Part shown: positions 28,074 through 37,816 of the stretch, piece by piece
How the letters are laid out: every line of letters starts with the position of its first letter
Position numbering within the stretch: position 1 is the first letter of the stretch
Source of the DNA: Pseudomonas sediminis
GTDB taxonomy: Bacteria; Pseudomonadota; Gammaproteobacteria; Pseudomonadales; Pseudomonadaceae
DNA length: 64,000 bases
Direction: 5' to 3'
NCBI RefSeq assembly: GCF_039555755.1
Contig: NZ_CP154631.1
Coordinates: 372,001-436,000, forward strand
Notes under the pieces: model-generated
What the model saw: only the letters and a program-made list of their open reading frames with translations
Told to the model about the DNA's origin: nothing
Databases searched by the model: none
Program-made: the position numbers and the translations under genes

Positions 28074-29010
28074 ATGGAGTCAGCAACTCGCCGGTAGCGA
28101 TGAAGGCGCGCAGGTTGTCCAGTACCAGATCGGCCATCTGCTGGCGGGTTTCGAGGCTGCCGCTGCCGACGTGCGGCAACAGCACCACGTTGTCCAGCTC
28201 GCGCAGCGCCGCCGGCACCTGGGGTTCGCGCTCGAAAACGTCCAGCCCGGCGCCGCCAATCACTTTGCCCTGCAACGCCGTGATCAGCGCGGCCTCATCG
28301 ACCACCGAGCCACGCGCGACGTTGACCAGAAAGCCATCCGGGCCGAGTGCTTCGAGCACCTCGGCGTTGATCAGGTGATGGGTGGCCTTGCCGCCCGGGC
28401 AGGTCAGCACCAGGAAGTCCGCCCAGCGCGCCAGCGCCAGCAGATCCGGCTCGTGCTGGTAAGGGCTGCCCTCGACCGCACGGCGATTGTGGTAACGCAC
28501 CGGCATGGAGAAACCGGAGGCGCGCAAGGCCACTGCCTCGCCGATGCGGCCAAGGCCGACGATCCCCAGGCGCTTGCCGCTGACCCGACGCGCCAGCGGG
28601 AAGCCCGAGGTGCTGCTCCAGGCGCCGCTGCGCACGAAGCGATCAGCCTCGGACAGGCGCCGCGCGCTATCGATCATCAGGCCCATGGCCAGGTCGGCGA
28701 CGCAGTCGTTGAGCACGTCCGGCGTGGTGCTGAGCACGATGCCGCGATCACGCAGCAGATCCAGCGGATAGGGATCGTAGCCCACACCGAAGCTGCAGAT
28801 GGCGCGCAGATTGGGCAGCAGCGCGAGCTGGTCAGCCGTGCAGCCGAAGCGTGCCGAGGACACCATGTAGATGAACTGCTCGCCCTGTTCACGCAGGAAT
28901 GCCAGCGGCTCGGCCTGTTGCCACAGCGCGCTGACCTCGTACTCGTCGGCCAGCTCGCGGTTGAAACGCTCGCTCAGCGGGCCGATCTGCAGCACCTTGG
29001 GTTTGCTCAT
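28069..29010 (-). CDS. D-2-hydroxyacid dehydrogenase (NAD(P)-dependent)
   Basis: 313 residues of the D-isomer-specific 2-hydroxyacid dehydrogenase family. The Rossmann motif GLGRIGEAVA (about 150), catalytic Arg in NVARGSVVDE, Glu in FEREPQVP and His in LLPHVGSGS are all present. It resembles glyoxylate/hydroxypyruvate reductases (GhrB-like). It is the last gene of the aldarate operon, 27 nt after the FAD oxidase gene; a role in reducing a 2-keto by-product such as tartronate semialdehyde/hydroxypyruvate or in an alternative branch is inference. Its stop codon lies within an intergenic repeat. Confidence 0.88.
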   Translation of the reverse strand: MSKPKVLQIGPLSERFNRELADEYEVSALWQQAEPLAFLREQGEQFIYMVSSARFGCTADQLALLPNLRAICSFGVGYDPYPLDLLRDRGIVLSTTPDVLNDCVADLAMGLMIDSARRLSEADRFVRSGAWSSTSGFPLARRVSGKRLGIVGLGRIGEAVALRASGFSMPVRYHNRRAVEGSPYQHEPDLLALARWADFLVLTCPGGKATHHLINAEVLEALGPDGFLVNVARGSVVDEAALITALQGKVIGGAGLDVFEREPQVPAALRELDNVVLLPHVGSGSLETRQQMADLVLDNLRAFIATGELLTPL

Positions 29011-29036
29011 GGTTCCTCCTGTTTGGATCTTGCGAT

Positions 29037-30455
29037 TTACAGCAATTTGCCCGGATTCATCAGCCCGGTCGGATCCAGCGCCTGCTTGACCCGAGCCATC
29101 AACTCCAGCTCCAGCGGCGCCTTGTAGTGCTGCGCAGCCAGGCGCTTGGACTGTCCCAGGCCATGTTCAGCGCTGATGCTGCCGGCATAGCGCAGGGTCT
29201 GGTCGTAGATCACGCGCATGATCGCCTCGGCCTGCGCCTTGAACGCGACATCCTCGGCGCCGATTGGCTTGCTGATGTTGTAATGCAGGTTGCCGTCGCC
29301 GACGTGCCCGTAGGCCACGATGCGCACACCGGGGAAGGCCTGCTGCAGTGCGGCATCGGTAAGTTCGATGAAGTCGGGAATACGGCTGACCGGCACGCTG
29401 ATGTCGTGCTTGAGGCTCGGCCCTTCGTGGTTCTGCGCCTCCGAGATGCCTTCACGCAACGCCCACAAGGCGCGCACCTGCGCGTCGCTGGCGGCGACCA
29501 CGGCATCCAGCGCCACGCCCTGTTCGAAGGCAGCACCGAGGCCCTCTTCCAGCAACTCGTTCAAGGGCGCGTTGGGCTGGGTGTCACTCAGCTCGATCAG
29601 CACGTACCAGGGATGCGTGTCGGCGAAGGGATCGCTGACACCGGCGACATGGCGCAGGACGAACTCGACGCTTTGCCGCGACATCAGTTCGAAGCCGGTC
29701 AGGCGGTCGCCACACAGCCCGCGCATCTGCCCGATCAGCTCGACCGCTGCCTGCGGACTGGGCAGCGCCACCCAGGCGGTGGTCAGGCTGCGCACGGCGG
29801 GGAACAACTTGAGCACGGCGGCGGTAATGATGCCCAGGGTGCCCTCGCTGCCGATGAACAGGTGCTTGAGGTCGTAGCCGGTATTGTCCTTGCGCAACCC
29901 GCGCAGGCCGTCCCAGATACGCCCATCGGGCAACACCACTTCCAGCCCCAGGGTCAGGTCGCGCATGTTGCCGTAACGCAGCACCGCGGTGCCGCCGGCA
30001 TTGGTCGCCAGGTTGCCACCAACCGTGCAACTGCCCTCGGCGCCCAGCGACAGCGGGAACAGCCGGCCGACTTCGACGGCAGCCTCCTGCAACTGCTGCA
30101 GGATCACCCCCGCTTCGACGGTGATGGTTTCATTACCCACGTCCACTGCACGGATACGCTTCATGCGCGTCAGCGACAGCACGACCTGCGCGCCAGAGTC
30201 ATCCGGGATCGAGCCGCCGCACAGGCCGGTATTGCCGCCTTGAGGCACCAGGGCGACGCCGGCCTGCGCGCACAGCCGTACCACGGCAGCAACCTCCTCG
30301 GTCGACGCCGGGCGCAGCACGGCAGCTGCCTGGCCACGGTAGGCGCCGCGCCAGTCGCTCAGGTAGCTCTGCATGCGCTCGGCGTCAGTGATCAGGCCAG
30401 CCTCGCCGACCGCCTCGCGCAATGCCTGGAGCAGATCATCGGACAGGCCACTCAT
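29037..30455 (-). CDS. FAD-linked 2-hydroxyacid oxidase/dehydrogenase (GlcD/D2HGDH-like)
   Basis: 472 residues with an N-terminal PCMH-type FAD domain (VPQGGNTGLCGGSIPDDSG, residues 72-90; GGNLATNAGGT) and a C-terminal FAD-oxidase domain (YGHVGDGNLHYNISKP, and SAEHGLGQSKR with the conserved His). The family contains D-lactate, glycolate and D-2-hydroxyglutarate dehydrogenases that pass electrons to the respiratory chain or a flavoprotein. It begins 1 nt before the garD stop is complete (coupled). In an aldarate operon it may oxidise a D-2-hydroxy acid side product; the substrate is not determined. Confidence 0.85.
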   Translation of the reverse strand: MSGLSDDLLQALREAVGEAGLITDAERMQSYLSDWRGAYRGQAAAVLRPASTEEVAAVVRLCAQAGVALVPQGGNTGLCGGSIPDDSGAQVVLSLTRMKRIRAVDVGNETITVEAGVILQQLQEAAVEVGRLFPLSLGAEGSCTVGGNLATNAGGTAVLRYGNMRDLTLGLEVVLPDGRIWDGLRGLRKDNTGYDLKHLFIGSEGTLGIITAAVLKLFPAVRSLTTAWVALPSPQAAVELIGQMRGLCGDRLTGFELMSRQSVEFVLRHVAGVSDPFADTHPWYVLIELSDTQPNAPLNELLEEGLGAAFEQGVALDAVVAASDAQVRALWALREGISEAQNHEGPSLKHDISVPVSRIPDFIELTDAALQQAFPGVRIVAYGHVGDGNLHYNISKPIGAEDVAFKAQAEAIMRVIYDQTLRYAGSISAEHGLGQSKRLAAQHYKAPLELELMARVKQALDPTGLMNPGKLL

Positions 30456-30456
30456 C

Positions 30457-32013
30457 TCAGGTCACCGGCGCCGGGTTGAACAGCACTAGGTCGTTGTGCA
30501 GCCGCAGATGCTCGGCGCAGGTCTGCTTGCGACCGCTGGCCACGTCCAGATAGAGCTGGAAGATGTGCCAGCCCATTTCCTCCAGCGTCATGCGCCCGGA
30601 GACGATCTGCCCGGCGTCGACATCGATCAGATCCGGCCAGCGCTCGGCCAGTTGGGTGCGTGTGGCCACCTTGATCACCGGCACCATGGACAGGCCATAG
30701 GGCGTGCCGCGCCCCGTGGTGAAGATGTGCAGGTTCATGCCCGCCGCCAGTTGCAGGGTGCCGCAGATGAAGTCGCTGGCCGGCGTGGCGCAGAACCACA
30801 GGCCCTTGCCACGAATACGCTCGCCCGGCGCGACAACGCCGGCGATGGTGCCGTTGCCGGACTTGGCGATGGAACCCATGGCCTTCTCGACGATGTTGTT
30901 CAGCCCGCCCTTCTTGTTGCCCGGCGTGGTGTTGGCACTGCGGTCAGCCATGCCGCGCGCCAGGTAGCGGTCGTACCAGTCCATCTCGCGGATCAGCGCA
31001 TCGGCCACTTCGACACTGGCGGCACGCGGGGTCAGCAGGTGGATGCCGTCACGCACTTCGGTGTTCTCACTGAACATCACGGTGGCACCGGCGCGCACCA
31101 GCAGGTCGGCGGCCACGCCGAGCGCCGGGTTGGCGGTGATACCGGAGAAGGCATCGCTGCCGCCGCACTGCATACCGACCACCAGTTCGGAAGCCGGTAC
31201 GGTCTCGCGACGACGCTGGTCGAGCACCTTCAGGCGATCCTCGATCATGCCCATGATCTGCTCGACCATGCCGGTGAAGCCGGTGCCGGAATCCTGCAGG
31301 CGGAACAGCCAGTCTTCCTCGTCCATGCCGTTAGTGAGCTGGTCGCCATCCATCAACTGGTTGGCCTGCAGCTTCTCGCAGCCGAGGCTGATCACCAGCG
31401 CCTGGCCACCGAGGTTGGGGTTGCGGCTGATGTTGTACAGGGTGCGGATCGGCACCACGGCGTCCGGCGCGTTGATCGCCACGCCGCAGCCGTAGCTGTG
31501 CGACAGCGCCACCACGTCGTCGACGTTGGGGTACTTGGGCAAAACTTCCTTGCGCACGCGCTCGACCACGTGATCGAGCACGCCGACCACGCACTGCACG
31601 GTGGTGGTAACGCCGAGGATGTTACGGGTGCCGACGCTGCCGTCCGGGTTGCGGAAACCTTCGAAGGTGTAGCCCTCCAGCGGCTCGCCGGGTGCGGTCT
31701 TGATGGTCGCCTTGGGCAGGTTGTCCAGCACCGGCGGCTCGGGCATGCGCAGCACCTGCTCGGTGACCCAGCTGCCGGCTGCGATGGATTTGAGCGCATA
31801 GCCGATGACCTCGCCATAACGCACCACCTCGCCGCCTTCGGCGATATCCACCAGCGCCACCTTGTGGCTCTGCGGAATGCCTTCGATAGCCGTCAGGCCA
31901 TCGTCGAACTGGCCGCCCGCGGCAACGCCCTGGTCATTGACCACCACGCCGACGTTGTCGCTCGGGTGCAGGCGGATGTAACGGGGCGAATCCTGATGGG
32001 GAATCAACTGCAT
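30457..32013 (-). CDS. garD: galactarate dehydratase (UxaA/GarD family)
   Basis: 518 residues, colinear with E. coli GarD (523 aa): N-terminal SAF-like domain ([18 protein letters not shown]), then [70 protein letters not shown] in parts, and C-terminal [13 protein letters not shown]. It dehydrates meso-galactarate to 5-keto-4-deoxy-D-glucarate and needs iron. It lies 22 nt after the GudP-like transporter gene and overlaps functionally with the enolase-type dehydratase at 41975. All conserved Cys/His positions I recognise are present. Confidence 0.95.
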   Translation of the reverse strand: MQLIPHQDSPRYIRLHPSDNVGVVVNDQGVAAGGQFDDGLTAIEGIPQSHKVALVDIAEGGEVVRYGEVIGYALKSIAAGSWVTEQVLRMPEPPVLDNLPKATIKTAPGEPLEGYTFEGFRNPDGSVGTRNILGVTTTVQCVVGVLDHVVERVRKEVLPKYPNVDDVVALSHSYGCGVAINAPDAVVPIRTLYNISRNPNLGGQALVISLGCEKLQANQLMDGDQLTNGMDEEDWLFRLQDSGTGFTGMVEQIMGMIEDRLKVLDQRRRETVPASELVVGMQCGGSDAFSGITANPALGVAADLLVRAGATVMFSENTEVRDGIHLLTPRAASVEVADALIREMDWYDRYLARGMADRSANTTPGNKKGGLNNIVEKAMGSIAKSGNGTIAGVVAPGERIRGKGLWFCATPASDFICGTLQLAAGMNLHIFTTGRGTPYGLSMVPVIKVATRTQLAERWPDLIDVDAGQIVSGRMTLEEMGWHIFQLYLDVASGRKQTCAEHLRLHNDLVLFNPAPVT

Positions 32014-32035
32014 GACGCTTGCTCCTGTTGTGCGC

Positions 32036-33361
32036 TCAGGATGCCGAGCCAGACGCAGCGTCCAACTCGACCCTGTGAATACGACCGACGATCAGGCCGA
32101 AGCTCACGACCGCCAGCAGGGAATTGAGACCAACATAGGCCAATGCCCAATCGAATGATCCGGTACGGCTTACCAGGTAGCCGATAACTATAGGGGTGGT
32201 GATCGCTGCCAGGTTACCGAAGGTGTTGAACAGCCCGCCGGACAAGCCAAGGATCTGCCGAGGCGAAGTGTCGGCCACCAGCGTCCAGCCCAGCGAGCCG
32301 AGGCCCTTGCCGAAGAAGGCCAGGGCCATCAGCGCCATCACAGCCGTGTCGCTCTCGACGAAAATGCACAGCACCACTGCGCTCGATAGCAGCAGACCGA
32401 ACACCATCGGCAGCTTGCGCGCCAGAGTCAGCGAGTGACCGCGACGCAACATGCCATCGGACAGCAGCCCACCGAGCACGCCACCGGCGCAACCGCTGAT
32501 GGCGGGCAAGGCGGCAGCGAAACCCGCGCCAAGAATGCTCATGCCGCGTGCCTGCACCAGGTACACCGGAAACCAGGTGAGAAAGAAATAGGTAATGGCG
32601 TTGTTGCAATACTGGCCAAGATAGATGCCGATCATCGTGCGTCGGCGCAGCAGCAGGCCCAGGTAGCCCCACTGCGAACCGCCACTGCCACCACGCTGCC
32701 CTTCCAGATCGATCAGCGCCCCGCCCTGTTCCAGATGGGCCAGTTCGGCTGCACCAATCCGCGGGTGCTGACGCGGGCCGTGCAGTTGTTTGAGCCAGAC
32801 GAACGACAGCGCCAGCCCCAGACAACCGAGCACGATGAAAACCGATTGCCAACCCATGGTTTGCACCACCCAGCCCATCAAGGGTGCGAACAACGCCGTG
32901 GCGGCGTACTGCGCCGAACTGGAGATGGCCGTAGCGGTAGCGCGCTCGGCGGTGGGAAACCAGGAAGCGGTGATCCGCGCATTGCCGGGAAAGCATGGCG
33001 CACTGGCAAAGCCCACCAGCAGCCGCAGCAGAAACATCGAGGTGACCGCCCAGGTTGTCGGCAGCCAGCCGACGAAGCCCTGCAGCAGGGTCAGCACCGA
33101 CCAGATGAACAACGCCAGGGTGTACACCGGCTTGGTGCCGAAGCGATCGAACAGCCAACCGCCAGGTATCTGCCCGATCACATAGGCCCAGCCGAACGCC
33201 GAGAAGATGTAGCCGAGCGTCACCGCGTCGATGCCCAGGCCGGCCTGCATCGCCGAACCGGCAACGGACAGACTGGAGCGATCGGCGAAGGTGATGGTGG
33301 TGACCAGAAACAGCATCAGCAAGATGCTGTAGCGCACACGACCCGGTTTGGCATCTGGCAT
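32036..33361 (-). CDS. gudP: GudP/GarP-type MFS transporter for glucarate/galactarate
   Basis: 441 residues from ATG 33359-33361, 12 membrane helices, anion:cation symporter family of the MFS. Family marks are [16 protein letters not shown] in helix 1, [20 protein letters not shown], and [16 protein letters not shown] in helix 7. E. coli GudP and GarP transport D-glucarate and galactarate. Its position between gudD and garD supports the same substrates. A TTG two codons upstream is an alternative start. Confidence 0.9.
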   Translation of the reverse strand: MPDAKPGRVRYSILLMLFLVTTITFADRSSLSVAGSAMQAGLGIDAVTLGYIFSAFGWAYVIGQIPGGWLFDRFGTKPVYTLALFIWSVLTLLQGFVGWLPTTWAVTSMFLLRLLVGFASAPCFPGNARITASWFPTAERATATAISSSAQYAATALFAPLMGWVVQTMGWQSVFIVLGCLGLALSFVWLKQLHGPRQHPRIGAAELAHLEQGGALIDLEGQRGGSGGSQWGYLGLLLRRRTMIGIYLGQYCNNAITYFFLTWFPVYLVQARGMSILGAGFAAALPAISGCAGGVLGGLLSDGMLRRGHSLTLARKLPMVFGLLLSSAVVLCIFVESDTAVMALMALAFFGKGLGSLGWTLVADTSPRQILGLSGGLFNTFGNLAAITTPIVIGYLVSRTGSFDWALAYVGLNSLLAVVSFGLIVGRIHRVELDAASGSAS

Positions 33362-33406
33362 CGGCAAGGCTCGCGAGACAGCAGGAAAGGCTCAGCCGGT
33401 AAGGGC

Positions 33407-33447
33407 GTAGGGTGGGCTAAAACGGAACGCCGCCCGGCCCACCCTAC
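33407..33447. repeat. inverted repeat, GTAGGGTGGGC type, copy 2
   Basis: Arms GTAGGGTGGGC (33407-33417) and GCCCACCCTAC (33437-33447), perfect. It lies between gudP and gudD inside the operon, so it would be transcribed as a hairpin. Confidence 0.85.
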
Positions 33448-33475
33448 AAAGCCACGGCACGGCGTCGGGCTCGGC

Positions 33476-34825
33476 TCAACGAACCAGGCAGGGCTTCTTG
33501 TTATTGAAGGTCCAGTTGGGGATCAGGTACTGCATGGCAATGGCGTCGTCACGTGCGCCCAGGCCCTTGGCCTTGTACAGTTCATGCGCCTTGGCCAATG
33601 CATCCCAATCCAGCTGGACGCCGAGGCCCGGCGTCTTCGGCACCTGCACCAGACCACCCTCGATGCGCAGCGGGTTGCGCGTCAGGTACTGGCCGTCCTG
33701 CCAGATCCAGTGGGTATCGATGGCAGTGACTCGACCCGGCGCCGCCGCGGCGACGTGGGTGAACATGGCCAGGGAGATGTCGAAGTGGTTGTTGGAGTGC
33801 GAACCCCAGGTCAGGCCCCAGTCGTTGCACATTTGCGCCACGCGTACCGAACCGGCCATGGTCCAGAAGTGCGGGTCGGCCAGTGGGATATCCACCGATT
33901 GCAGGGAGATGGTGTGGCCCATCTGCCGCCAGTCGGTAGCGATCATGTTGGTCGCAGTCGGCAGGCCGGTGGCACGGCGGAACTCGGCCATCACTTCACG
34001 ACCGGAGTAGCCGTTCTCGGCGCCGCACGGGTCTTCGGCATAGGCCAGCACACCATGCAGGTCGCGGCACAGGGCAATGGCCTCATCCAGCGACCAGCCG
34101 CCATTCGGGTCCAGCGTCACACGAGCATCAGGGAAGCGCGCAGCCAGGGCACGAATCGCCTCGACTTCGGCCTCGCCATGCAGCACACCGCCCTTGAGTT
34201 TGAAGTCGTTGAAGCCATAGCGCGCATGTGCGGCCTCGGCCTGGCGGACGATGGTTTCCGGGGTCAGCGCGGTCTGGTTGCGCACGCGCTCCCAGGTGTC
34301 ATCGGCATCGCGCTCGTCGCGGTAACCGAGATCGGTCTTGTCCTTGTCACCGACGAAGAACAGATAACCGAGCATTTCCACCGCATCGCGCTGCTGACCT
34401 TCGCCGAGCAGTGCAGCCACCGGCACACCGAGGTGCTGGCCGAGCAGGTCGAGCAACGCGGACTCCAGTGCGGTGACAGCGTGGATGGTGATGCGCAGAT
34501 CGAAGGTCTGCAGGCCGCGACCGCCGGAATCACGATCGGCGAAAGCTCGGCGTACCTGGTTGAGCAATGCGTTGTAGTTGCCGACCGGCTGGCCGACGAG
34601 GATCGAGCGGGCGTCTTCGAGGGTCTTGCGAATGCCCTCGCCGCCGGGGACTTCGCCGACACCGACGTGGCCGGCGCTGTCCTTGAGAATGAGGATGTTG
34701 CGGGTGAAATACGGGCCGTGGGCACCGCTCAGATTGAGTAGCATGCTGTCTTGACCGGCGACCGGTACGACTTGCAGCTCGGTGATCAGCGGAGTGCCGA
34801 CAGCGGCAGGAATCTGTGAAGTCAT
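33476..34825 (-). CDS. gudD: D-glucarate dehydratase GudD
   Basis: 449 residues (E. coli GudD 446) starting [10 protein letters not shown] behind AGGGTAA. Enolase-superfamily residues are intact: FKLKGG (catalytic Lys pair, about 207), [18 protein letters not shown] and GSHSNNHFD with the catalytic His. The region [15 protein letters not shown] is as in E. coli GudD. It converts D-glucarate (and L-idarate) to 5-keto-4-deoxyglucarate. Second gene of the leftward operon, 111 nt after kdgD. The longer start at 34915 lacks a ribosome site. Confidence 0.95.
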   Translation of the reverse strand: MTSQIPAAVGTPLITELQVVPVAGQDSMLLNLSGAHGPYFTRNILILKDSAGHVGVGEVPGGEGIRKTLEDARSILVGQPVGNYNALLNQVRRAFADRDSGGRGLQTFDLRITIHAVTALESALLDLLGQHLGVPVAALLGEGQQRDAVEMLGYLFFVGDKDKTDLGYRDERDADDTWERVRNQTALTPETIVRQAEAAHARYGFNDFKLKGGVLHGEAEVEAIRALAARFPDARVTLDPNGGWSLDEAIALCRDLHGVLAYAEDPCGAENGYSGREVMAEFRRATGLPTATNMIATDWRQMGHTISLQSVDIPLADPHFWTMAGSVRVAQMCNDWGLTWGSHSNNHFDISLAMFTHVAAAAPGRVTAIDTHWIWQDGQYLTRNPLRIEGGLVQVPKTPGLGVQLDWDALAKAHELYKAKGLGARDDAIAMQYLIPNWTFNNKKPCLVR

Positions 34826-34936
34826 GAGCGTTACCCTGTTGTTCTTATGCGGGTTCGACAATGGTTCAGCGCCGTCGCGCCCGGACTTCCGGGGCGCGGC
34901 CAGGCCGCTCACCACAGCGAGCGGCCCTCTGCGCTA

Positions 34937-35848
34937 TTACTGCGCGCCTTGGGCTTCGATCAGCTTGGCCAGGGCTTCGTACTCGTCCGGCAGCAGATCG
35001 GTCAGCGGTGCGCGTACCGGACCGGCATCGTAACCGACGATCTTGGCACCGGCCTTGACGATGCTCACGGCATAGCCGGCCTTGCGGTTGCGGATGTCCA
35101 GGTACGGCAGGAAGAAATCGTCAATCAGCTTGCCAACGGTGGCGTGGTCTTCGGCTGCGACGGCGCGGTAGAAGTCCATCGCGGTTTTCGGGATGAAGTT
35201 GAACACGGCCGAGGAATAAACCGGCACACCAAGCGCCCTGTAGGCGGCGGCATAGACTTCAGCGGTCGGCAGGCCGCCGAGGTAGGTCAGACGCTCGCCC
35301 AGGCGACGACGGATCGACACCATCAGTTCGATGTCACCCAGACCGTCCTTGTAGCCGATCAGGTTCGGGCAACGCTCGGCCAGTTGTTCCAGCAGATTGG
35401 CGTTGAGGCGGCAGACGTTGCGGTTGTAGATCACCACACCGATGTTCACCGACTTGCACACCTGCTCGACGTGAGCGGCAACACCTTCCTGAGACGCTTC
35501 GGTCAGGTAGTGCGGCAGCAGCAGCAGGCCCTTGGCGCCCAGACGCTCGGCTTCCTGCGCCATCTGGATGGCAACGCGGGTCGGACCGCCAACACCAGCC
35601 AGGATAGGCACGGAATTCTCGCAGGTATCCACGGCGGTCTTGATCACGGCGCTGTATTCGTCCGGCGCCAGGGAGAAGAACTCGCCAGTACCGCCGGCTG
35701 CGAACAGAGCGGAAGCACCGTAAGGTGCCAGCCACTCGAGACGGCGCACATAACCAGCCTGATTGAAATCACCGGCAGCATCGAAGTCGGTCACCGGGAA
35801 AGACAGCAGACCGGAGGAGAGGATGGACTTAAGTTCTTGTGGATTCAT
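34937..35848 (-). CDS. kdgD: 5-dehydro-4-deoxyglucarate dehydratase
   Basis: 303 residues of the dihydrodipicolinate-synthase family. GGTGEFFSL (residues 49-57), the Tyr in GVVIYNRN and the Schiff-base Lys in [10 protein letters not shown] are present, and the sequence matches Pseudomonas KDG dehydratases along its length. It decarboxylates and dehydrates 5-keto-4-deoxyglucarate to 2,5-dioxopentanoate. This is the oxidative route; the E. coli aldolase route (GarL) is absent. It is the first gene of the leftward operon. Confidence 0.95.
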   Translation of the reverse strand: MNPQELKSILSSGLLSFPVTDFDAAGDFNQAGYVRRLEWLAPYGASALFAAGGTGEFFSLAPDEYSAVIKTAVDTCENSVPILAGVGGPTRVAIQMAQEAERLGAKGLLLLPHYLTEASQEGVAAHVEQVCKSVNIGVVIYNRNVCRLNANLLEQLAERCPNLIGYKDGLGDIELMVSIRRRLGERLTYLGGLPTAEVYAAAYRALGVPVYSSAVFNFIPKTAMDFYRAVAAEDHATVGKLIDDFFLPYLDIRNRKAGYAVSIVKAGAKIVGYDAGPVRAPLTDLLPDEYEALAKLIEAQGAQ

Positions 35849-35910
35849 TATGCGAACACCCTTTTAAAGCGAGTTGTGGGAATGACGTCAGCCGTAGCTG
35901 TAGAGATACG

Positions 35911-35921
35911 TTATCGTACAA
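35911..35921 (-). promoter_or_regulatory. candidate operator near kdgD, TTGTACGATAA
   Basis: On the minus strand TTGTACGATAA, about 65 nt upstream of the kdgD start. Shares TTGTnnnAT with the site at 36126-36140. Resembles GntR/FadR-type half-site symmetry; assignment is weak. Confidence 0.3.
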
Positions 35922-36055
35922 CAACAAAAAAAACACCAGTTTTTGTATTACCCGTTCGTCGAAGTTTTTATCGCCTTCGCCCAGCCTGCCCGCAAAACCG
36001 CTGCGCAAGCGTGAAAGCTCAGCGTAGAGCAGGCTCCATCATGGCGCTAGGAGAG

Positions 36056-36071
36056 ATGGCAGCGCAATCAT
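36056..36071 (+). promoter_or_regulatory. 16-bp imperfect palindrome shared with the talrD-type promoter region
   Basis: ATGGCAGCGCAATCAT matches 13 of 16 bases of the perfect palindrome ATGATTGCGCAATCAT at 43200-43215. Its centre lies about 62 bases upstream of the start point predicted for the TTGACA promoter, a typical activator position. Confidence 0.5.
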
Positions 36072-36089
36072 CATTAACCATGAGCAGCG

Positions 36090-36119
36090 TTGACAGGCCA
36101 GGAACAGGCTGGTACTAAT
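36090..36119 (+). promoter_or_regulatory. sigma-70-type promoter of the rightward aldarate operon
   Basis: -35 TTGACA (36090-36095, full match) and -10 ACTAAT (36114-36119) with an 18-base spacer; TACTAA at 17 bases is the alternative. Predicted start about 36126. Confidence 0.5.
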
Positions 36120-36125
36120 TCCATC

Positions 36126-36140
36126 AAGTCATACGACAAC
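36126..36140 (+). promoter_or_regulatory. candidate operator at the transcription start
   Basis: GTCATACGAC (36128-36137) is an imperfect palindrome inside AAGTCATACGACAAC; the opposite strand reads TTGTCGTATGAC. It overlaps the predicted start of transcription, as expected for a repressor site. Confidence 0.35.
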
Positions 36141-36177
36141 CTATGACATTCCAATAAAAACAAACGAGGCCCTGGTC

Positions 36178-36330
36178 ATGTCACAGACCTTCACTGCCGC
36201 CCCACCCTGCCACCGCACCGATGTCAGCAGCCGCCTGAACAGCGCAATCCGCGCAGGCCTCGTTGCCGTCTTTGCCCATGCTCTCACTTGCCACCGCGCG
36301 GATCGCACGATGATCCCGGTGCACGACTGA
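36178..36330 (+). CDS. possible 50-residue leader peptide/small protein
   Basis: ATG 36178 with a GAGG element about 9 bases upstream opens 50 codons ending TGA at 36328-36330, inside the predicted 5' leader of the second glucarate dehydratase gene. The predicted peptide begins [20 protein letters not shown] and contains two Cys-His pairs. Third positions are GC-rich as in real genes, but a GC-rich leader would show this by chance. No homologue is recognised. Confidence 0.3.
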   Translation: MSQTFTAAPPCHRTDVSSRLNSAIRAGLVAVFAHALTCHRADRTMIPVHD

Positions 36331-36386
36331 ACCGTACCTTTGCCATTGCGGCCGAGGGCCGCACCAGTTTCGGAGCCCCAGCCAAG

Positions 36387-37781
36387 ATGTACGAAGCCTC
36401 CCGCAGCAGCACCCCCCAGATCGTCGAGATGCAGGTCATTCCGGTCGCCGGCCATGACAGCATGCTGCTCAACCTGTGCGGCGCCCATGCCCCCTACTTC
36501 ACCCGCAACCTGGTGCTGCTCAAGGACAATGCCGGGCGTATCGGCTGTGGTGAGGTTCCCGGTGGCGAAGGCATCCGCCAGGCGCTGGAGCGCTGCCGCG
36601 AGCTGGTGATCGGCCAATCGGTAGGCCGTTACAACCATGTGCTCAATTGCCTGCGCCAGGCCATCGCCGGCCCGGCCAAAGGGCCGCAGACCACCCAGCA
36701 TCAGGTCACCTCCGAATCCGAAGCGCGTGTACTCAAGCAACCGCACGAGATCAACCTGCGCCTGGACAACGTGATCACCGCGGTCGAAGCCGCCCTGCTC
36801 GATCTGCTCGGCCAGCATCTCGACGTGCCGGTGGCCGAACTGCTCGGCAGCGGCCAGCAACGCGACAGCGTGCCGATGCTCGCCTACCTCTTCTATATAG
36901 GTGAACGCCAGCGCACCGACCTGCCCTATCTCGCAGGTAAAGGCTCGGCAGATGACTGGTATCACCTGCGTCATCAGGCCGCGCTGACACCGGACGCCAT
37001 CGCCCGCCTGGCCGAAGCGGCGCATGCGCGCTACGGCTTCAATGACTTCAAGCTCAAGGGCGGCGTGATGCGTGGCGCCGAAGAAATGGACGCAATCCGC
37101 GCGATCAAGGCGCGCTTCCCCGATGCCCGCGTCACCCTCGACCCCAATGGCGCCTGGTCACTGGATGAAGCCATCGCCCTGTGCCAAGGACAAGGCCACG
37201 TGCTGACCTATGCCGAAGACCCTTGCGGCCCGGAGAATGGCTACTCGGGTCGCGAGATCATGGCCGAGTTCAAGCGCGCCACCGGCATCCCCACCGCCAC
37301 CAACATGGTCGCCACCGACTGGCGGCAGATGGGGCACTCGTTGCGCCTGGAGGCCGTGGACATTCCCCTGGCCGACCCGCACTTCTGGACCATGCAAGGC
37401 GCCGTGCGCCTCGGTCAGGTCTGTGAAGAGTTCGGCCTGACCTGGGGCTCGCATTCGAACAACCACTTCGACATTTCCCTGGCCATGTTCACCCATGCCG
37501 CTGCGGCCGTGCCCGGCCGCGTCACGGCTATCGACACCCACTGGATCTGGCAGGAAGGCGAGGAACGTCTGACCCGCGAGCCGCTGCAGATCGTCGGCGG
37601 CCAGGTGCAGGTATCGGACAAGCCCGGCCTCGGTATCGAGCCGGACATGGAGCGGATCATGGCCGCCCACGAGCTTTACAAAAAGGTGGCCAACGGCGCG
37701 CGTGACGACGCCATGCCCATGCAGTACCTGGTTCCGGGTTGGCAATACGACCCGAAACGTCCCAGCCTCGGCCGCGACTGA
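36387..37781 (+). CDS. second glucarate dehydratase paralogue
   Basis: 464 residues from ATG 36387. The catalytic set of the family is kept: [33 protein letters not shown]. Compared with the gudD at 33476 it carries a different segment at about residues 92-132 ([20 protein letters not shown]) where the canonical protein has [11 protein letters not shown]; this loop lies in the capping region that shapes substrate preference. It may therefore act on another aldarate or epimer, or be GudX-like. First full gene of the rightward operon with tctCBA, 35 nt upstream of tctC. Confidence 0.9.
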   Translation: MYEASRSSTPQIVEMQVIPVAGHDSMLLNLCGAHAPYFTRNLVLLKDNAGRIGCGEVPGGEGIRQALERCRELVIGQSVGRYNHVLNCLRQAIAGPAKGPQTTQHQVTSESEARVLKQPHEINLRLDNVITAVEAALLDLLGQHLDVPVAELLGSGQQRDSVPMLAYLFYIGERQRTDLPYLAGKGSADDWYHLRHQAALTPDAIARLAEAAHARYGFNDFKLKGGVMRGAEEMDAIRAIKARFPDARVTLDPNGAWSLDEAIALCQGQGHVLTYAEDPCGPENGYSGREIMAEFKRATGIPTATNMVATDWRQMGHSLRLEAVDIPLADPHFWTMQGAVRLGQVCEEFGLTWGSHSNNHFDISLAMFTHAAAAVPGRVTAIDTHWIWQEGEERLTREPLQIVGGQVQVSDKPGLGIEPDMERIMAAHELYKKVANGARDDAMPMQYLVPGWQYDPKRPSLGRD

Positions 37782-37816
37782 CTCGCGCGGCTTTTATCCC
37801 AACCCGGAGTATTCCA

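Larger units (their letters stand above)
35849..36177. other. divergent regulatory region of the aldarate island
   Basis: Gene-free region between kdgD and the rightward operon. It contains the palindromic site at 36056-36071, a TTGACA promoter at 36090-36119 and candidate GntR-type sites at 35911-35921 and 36126-36140, annotated separately. The A/T-rich stretch 35910-35950 next to kdgD probably holds the leftward promoter. Confidence 0.6.

Noticed and set aside
30496..32127. 543-codon plus-strand frame
   Set aside because: Antisense to garD, which is colinear with E. coli GarD.
32435..34741. Very long (768-codon) plus-strand open frame
   Set aside because: It lies antisense to gudP and gudD and runs through an intergenic repeat; the GC-rich codon bias of the real genes keeps the opposite frame open.
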